NCBI GenBank assembly: GCA_000827325.1
Contig: KN832875.1
Span: 806,001 to 870,000 of the forward strand
DNA length: 64,000 nt
Direction: 5' to 3'
Source: Oidiodendron maius Zn
Lineage: Eukaryota > Ascomycota > Leotiomycetes > Myxotrichaceae
Shown: positions 59,627 to 64,000 of the stretch, in pieces
Position numbering within the stretch: the stretch's first letter is position 1
Layout: every line of letters starts with the position of its first letter
The notes under the pieces: model-generated
The model's input: the letters and a program-made list of their open reading frames with translations, nothing else
Database searches by the model: none
Told to the model about the DNA's origin: nothing
Translations under genes and position numbers: made by a program

Positions 59627-60751
59627 TCACGTTTTCTTCACCCCACGCTTCCTCCCTTTCAGGGCACGCACGCCATCTCTCCCGTCTTTCTTTGCATCTT
59701 CCCAAGCATTCCCTGTCCGTTCTGCTAGGTGATGCTTCTCTGCCTCGTCTTTGACATCTTCGATGATGCCTGGCCCAATGCCGGTACCGTGCAGCCAGTC
59801 GAGTAACCCCCAAGGCGCGAAGTTGCCCTTCCCGAGACACTCGCTGTGTAGGTCCTGTCGTCTAGTGATGCCGCCGAGAATGATACCGGGCACGCACGAG
59901 TATCCTGAGAGAGTGAGGGTCTCCTCGAGGGTGATCATGGACAGGAGGAGGAGGTAGGTGAGGAGGTGGGTGCGGAAGATTATGGAGGGGAGATAGGTAG
60001 GGATAAATCTAAATAGAAGGTAGGATGCGGGATGATCATAGTGCGCTACCAAGGAGTAGGGCGCTGTGACGACGTGGAAATAGGCTCCATGGCGCTTGCT
60101 GAAGAAGTTCGGCGATTTTGAGTGGAGGATGAAGCGGTGTATGTAGTATTGTAGAATCTATACATTGTCAATGGATACTCTTCGTAGATGTCATGGAGAC
60201 TCACCTCTCTCAGCACCAGACCTCTGGTCACGTCTTTTGCAATTGACCATGGCATAGGCAGCGTAGTCGTGATCTTCAGGGCGCTGCGTATTTTCAGGGC
60301 CTTTGTGAATAGCAGCTCCACCGCCGCCTGCAGCGCTATCGATAGGCAGATATTGAGCAGGCTTATCCCCAAAACCGAATACCACTGAGGCCTTCGCTTG
60401 CTTTTCTTTGCTCCATGGATACCGCCTGCTCGTGTTGGAAGTGCCGGCGCATCCTGTGTCTTCAGTCCCACTGCCAAACTGGGTACTATGGAGTCGAAGA
60501 GGAGGAAGAGGAGGGCCGGCGCAAGGAAGAAGAAAAGTCGTACTACGAGTATACCAACGACCTCGACTCCGAGGGGCGGCTGGGAGAGGACAAGAGTGCT
60601 CCATGTCTGTGAAGTGTGAGTACCGGCAGGTTTATCGGAGAGATGGGAGAGAGCATACCATGTAAAAGAACAGTAAATTGAGGGACGTGCCGTATGTGGA
60701 CACTGGCATGAGGAAGTACCCCAAGATGGGGAGAGACAACAAAGCATCCAT
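59627..60751 (-). CDS. Sterol desaturase/fatty acid hydroxylase-like membrane protein
   Basis: Likely di-iron ER membrane oxygenase of the sterol desaturase/fatty acid hydroxylase superfamily, acting on a lipid. Exons on the minus strand: 60751-60659, 60606-60205 and 60157-59627 (341 aa). The N terminus is MDALLSLPILGYFLMPVSTYG with several membrane segments. The iron-binding region reads YIHRFILHSKSP, KRHGAYFH and SLVAHYDHP, and a later QDLHSECLGKGNFAPWGLLDWLHGT matches the family's C-terminal Asp-Trp-Leu-His-Gly-Thr end. The histidine boxes are degenerate compared with ERG3 or ERG25, so it may be a divergent member or lack full activity. The C-terminal tail is basic (RKRGVKKT). Substrate unknown. 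Confidence 0.8.
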
Positions 60752-61785
60752 GATTACCTGCTACTCATCCAGGAATAGGAAATACGAGATGATAGGCACT
60801 GTGTGCAGAGACACAGCTAGAGGAAATGGCTACCTACTCTCCGCCAACAAAGCCAGTCAAAGCCAGTCTTTTGTAGATGATTTGGCGCGAACGTATAGCT
60901 ATGACGCACGAGTGCTGGGGAAACCGGATTGTAGCGGCGGATAAGCGACCCGGAAAAACCTAATTCCGGTCAGCCCCTTCTAGTCCCGTGCCGAGAATCA
61001 GGGGCATGGAGAAGGGGGTAATTTTGGGAGCGAATGCCTCCTAGATTGACTCTCGAACTCTATCTCCAGAGCTCCCGCTCTCCCTACCGCGCATCCCAAG
61101 TGCATCACGACCCCGGAGGAGCTTCTCCTGCACGTCAATTCTCGCGTGTCTGGGCTTAGATTCGCACTCTGCTGCGAGTTTACTGAAGCTCCCGCCCAGC
61201 TCCGGGAATTTACTGTTCAAATCTCCACAGAACTGGCGCCCTTGAGCTGGGTTTGATTACGGACTACTGCTTCTTTCGACGAACTATTGACGGCGCCTTC
61301 GACGTGTCTGACGCCCAGTTTCAGACCCTCTTCGCGGCAGGTGGAGAGTTTTCTTCACGGCACATTGTAGGTGGGTGTCTCATCTCTCAATATCCCGTGT
61401 CATGCGTACGCAACTCGACTCTGATGGACCGCATCGCATTGTACCTCCCTCTCCCGCTCAACAAGAACCTTACAGACTAATGGAAGCGCATCCAGAATTT
61501 TTCTCCCAGGCATCCGCCAGACCTCGCGCACCCTTCCGCTTTGGGCTTTTGAATGAGTGGCCCATAATCCTTTTTATAACCATCCCACGAGTCGATAAAT
61601 CCGCCTGTCGATCGCAATCCACTACCCTGAGACATTGGTACTCTGCATACTGTTTTGGGTCTGTCCATGCCTCTCCGTGAACCTTCTCCTCTTACTAGAT
61701 ACTCTCGAGCTTGAGGACGGCCTGCAGGACCCCTCGACGAACCCCATCGCATTCAGGGGTCACGGTCTCGCCGGGTGCCGGAACT
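60752..61785. promoter_or_regulatory. Divergent promoter region, desaturase-like / alpha-beta hydrolase
   Basis: A 1.0-kb gap between two divergent genes. A 10-bp direct repeat AAAGCCAGTC lies near 60850-60870. The frame immediately upstream of 61786 is open but starts without ATG, so I treat it as leader. No RNA gene seen. Confidence 0.45.
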
Positions 61786-64000
61786 ATGGACGGAATCAAA
61801 ACTCCTCCCCCAGTTCCTAGTCGCACAAGACAGCATGCTCGTCGAAAGTCGCTCCAAGGTCCCTCAACTCCCTCCTCAAACCGTGTGCATATCCAGCCCG
61901 CGTCCCCGGAGATAATATCGTCGCTGATCACGTCGTTGTCGATCATATCTGCACCTGCGAACCAGTTGTTCGAGCAAACGGCCGGAAGCCATTCAACGCC
62001 AACTTCCCCAGCTGCGACGGCCACTACCTTCGGCAACCTGAATTCGCATATGAGCAATGGCGTCAAGTCATCTGAAGGGAGCTTCGGATTAGACTACGGT
62101 GCTTACAACCGGCCTTCACTAACTGATCTGCAAGAGGACGAACCCCTTGACGAGCTAGCCGCCAGTCCACCGGTCATTCGCACTGCAAAGCCACCCTCAG
62201 GGTTCTCTCCTTTAACAGCCCCGAAGTCGCCAGCTCGAGATGGTCATCTGAAGAGTTTCATACGGGGCACCTCAAGACCCTCGTCCAAAGGTTCCGGCGC
62301 GTCAAAGGACCTGGATGATGCCAGCAGTATCGGCAACGTATCTATCGAGCCTGGAGTAGCACCTACACCAGAGCTACGGCGTAAATCGTCTGGCGATAGC
62401 TGGGGAAAGAAACAAGCAAGGAATCAAAAGGGTCTGATGTACATGAGTTCGAAGGAGCGGCTCCGCGAAAAGGAACTCGAACGAAAGAGAATCAGCGGCG
62501 CGGGAAGCACGAAGGGACTTGGGGGAGACCGAGCTCCTGCCCCCAAGTTCGATGCGGAGTCCTTCATGGCAGAGACCGCCATTGGCGAAGAACCTGAAGA
62601 ATCGCCGACGTCCAAGCTCACGTCAGCTGCCCCGAGTCCTACCATAGGTGGCACGAGTTCGGCTCTTGGTGCAACGAGCCCGGGCGGAATTGGCTCAGGA
62701 AGGTTTATCCCCGCCCGGGACTCCTCTCTCCGGAAATCTACAACCTCGTCGAGTAAGCGTGCTTCTCAAAGGTTGAGTCGTCATAGCGGCAAACAACGGG
62801 ATAGCGAATATGTCGAGGATGCCGCCCAGATGCTTGATTCACAAACGCCAGAGCATAGCCGGGAACGAAGCAGACGAGATCGCAGGACGGCAGACAATGC
62901 GGGCGGTTCAAAGACGTTGGATCCTCTAGAGAGCCTGGAAATGCCGAAACAAAAAACCACTTCGGAAAACAAGCAGTCTGCAAGTGTGGACCAACTGCGA
63001 GTCGCCGAGGATGCAGAAGAAAGCGCGCCTTCACCCGCTGTTGCGCAACGCAAAGCACGGCCAAGTCCTGATCGTGGAGATAGTCCTTTCGGCCCAAGGA
63101 GGAAGCAAGGGAAGGTAATACCAGAGGCAATAGACACATCGTCCCAGGGGAAGAGGACTGGTTCAAAACTAAAGCGTTTGTCTGCCCCTCTAAGCCCCAG
63201 AGCTATAGAAGCAGATCCACATCAGAGAAGCAGTTCGAATCCGCTTTTAAACTCTCGGGTTGGGTCTCCTGAACCTGTTAGAGCATCTCAGATCCACGTG
63301 GATGACCGACCTACAAGCGCTGACTCCATCGACGATGCCGTTGACGCGTATCTCGGCTCCCCGCGCCTATCCCAAAAGATCATACATCCCCAATCTGGTA
63401 GAGTAATATCCTTTTCAGAAGTTGGTGACCCAGAGGGGTTCGCTGTGTTCTGTTGTGTCGGGATGGGCCTAACGAGATACATCATGGCATTTTATGACGA
63501 ACTGGCTTTGACACTGAAGTTACGGCTGATTACTCCAGACAGACCTGGAGTTGGAGACAGTGCGCCGTACACGGATGGCACTTCCACACCATTGAGCTGG
63601 CCTGGTTTGCCCCCCCACCATCATATCTAGGATAATGGCTGCTAACATTTCGTAGACGATGTTTACACTATCTGTCAGACATTAAAGATCAACAAGTTCT
63701 CCATCTTGGCCCACTCAGCAGGCGCAATATATGCTCTTGCGACTGCACTTCGAATGCCCCAGCATATCCGAGGCCGTATACATCTTCTTGCACCGTGGAT
63801 CCCCCCTTCACAGATGAACGTTATTAGTGGCCAGACTGCTTCTCCTCCCGCTAACACTCTGCCCACCTCTCAACGCATCCTTCGTGCCCTTCCTACCCCG
63901 ATTCTGAAGGCTGCGAATTCCAGCTTCATGAGTGCCACGAGCAGCTCCATAACGAGCAGTCTCCCCAAGACGCAGAAACGAGGCAAACGGAAGTCGACTG
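61786..64000 (+). CDS. Alpha/beta hydrolase with a long disordered N terminus (3' end beyond window)
   Basis: Exon 1 is 61786-63604, intron 63605-63655, exon 2 from 63656 to the window edge; the 721 visible residues are incomplete. The first ~540 residues are disordered and Ser/Pro-rich, with phosphosite-like clusters. The hydrolase fold begins near residue 541: VISFSEVGDPEG, then a CCVGMGLTRY oxyanion/turn segment, LITPDRPGVGDS and the nucleophile elbow AHSAGA (A-x-S-x-G in place of the usual G-x-S-x-G) near residue 625. HLLAPWIPP follows. Intron removal restores LSWPDDVYTICQTL. The catalytic acid and His should lie beyond the edge. Substrate unknown; the Ala at the first elbow position is seen in some active members. 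Confidence 0.85.

Noticed and set aside
61711-61785. N-terminal extension of the alpha/beta hydrolase
   Set aside because: Open but without ATG; the first in-frame ATG is at 61786.
1-64000. tRNA, rRNA, CRISPR, transposon or virus-like elements
   Set aside because: No T-loop/acceptor-stem combination, no repeat-spacer pattern, no transposase, reverse transcriptase or terminal repeats were recognised. A covariance or repeat search would be needed to be certain.

Overview
The window is nuclear DNA from a filamentous ascomycete (Pezizomycotina). The evidence is the compact intron-bearing genes (introns mostly 45-125 bp, GT..AG with CTAAC/CTRAC-like branch sites), proteins of typical fungal type (Trs65, Sld3, Ssk2-type MAPKKK, Mep ammonium permease, Apq12, Hst3/4 sirtuin, long Ser/Pro-rich tails), and the lack of operons, Shine-Dalgarno sites or prokaryotic features. 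I cannot place it below subphylum with confidence. All exon boundaries were deduced by eye from splice consensus, reading frame and remembered family conservation; no transcript data were available.

Layout, left to right. A 3'-truncated MFS sugar transporter (1-1693, -) diverges from a family X DNA polymerase (2921-5462, +). A GNAT acetyltransferase (5593-6351, -) diverges from a large disordered/coiled-coil protein of unknown function (7217-9923, +). Then come TRS65 (10533-12385, -) / PRP40 (12802-15351, +), RLI1/ABCE1 (15914-18180, -) / CHD1 (18626-23990, +), and an Hst3/Hst4-type sirtuin (24839-26786, -) / MED16 (27687-31095, +). Next is a minus-strand run: ammonium permease (31654-33350), a 1,026-1,029-aa coiled-coil protein (34858-38054) and S-adenosylmethionine synthetase (40069-41385). 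The last of these diverges from GPN3 (42031-42984, +). Then an Apq12-like protein (43458-43986, -), SLD3 (44430-47404, -) diverging from an Ssk2/Wis4-type MAPKKK (48440-52526, +), a 3.4-kb gene-poor gap, a single-pass Ser/Thr-rich membrane protein (55891-57051, +), DPB4 (57635-58608, +), a sterol desaturase/fatty acid hydroxylase-like protein (59627-60751, -) and an alpha/beta hydrolase cut by the right edge (61786-64000, +).

The genes are mostly core cellular functions arranged as divergent head-to-head pairs, so many promoters are shared. A loose theme is DNA replication and chromatin (Pol X, Sld3, Dpb4, Chd1, Hst3/4, Med16), but these are independent housekeeping genes rather than a physical pathway cluster. 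No secondary-metabolite cluster, transposon, rRNA, tRNA or virus-like sequence was recognised.

I found no convincing new multi-gene system. The most interesting observations concern gene structure and regulation: a 12-nt microexon in RLI1 encoding part of an Fe-S motif, a 7-nt first coding exon in CHD1, a stop-free 72-bp intron splitting the P-loop of GPN3, a candidate GC-AG intron in APQ12, GATA sites plus a CT tract upstream of the ammonium permease, a recurring CACGTGAT octamer in promoters, a GTAC-rich segment with a 16-bp palindrome in the 3.4-kb gap, and ACGCGT boxes inside the start of SLD3.
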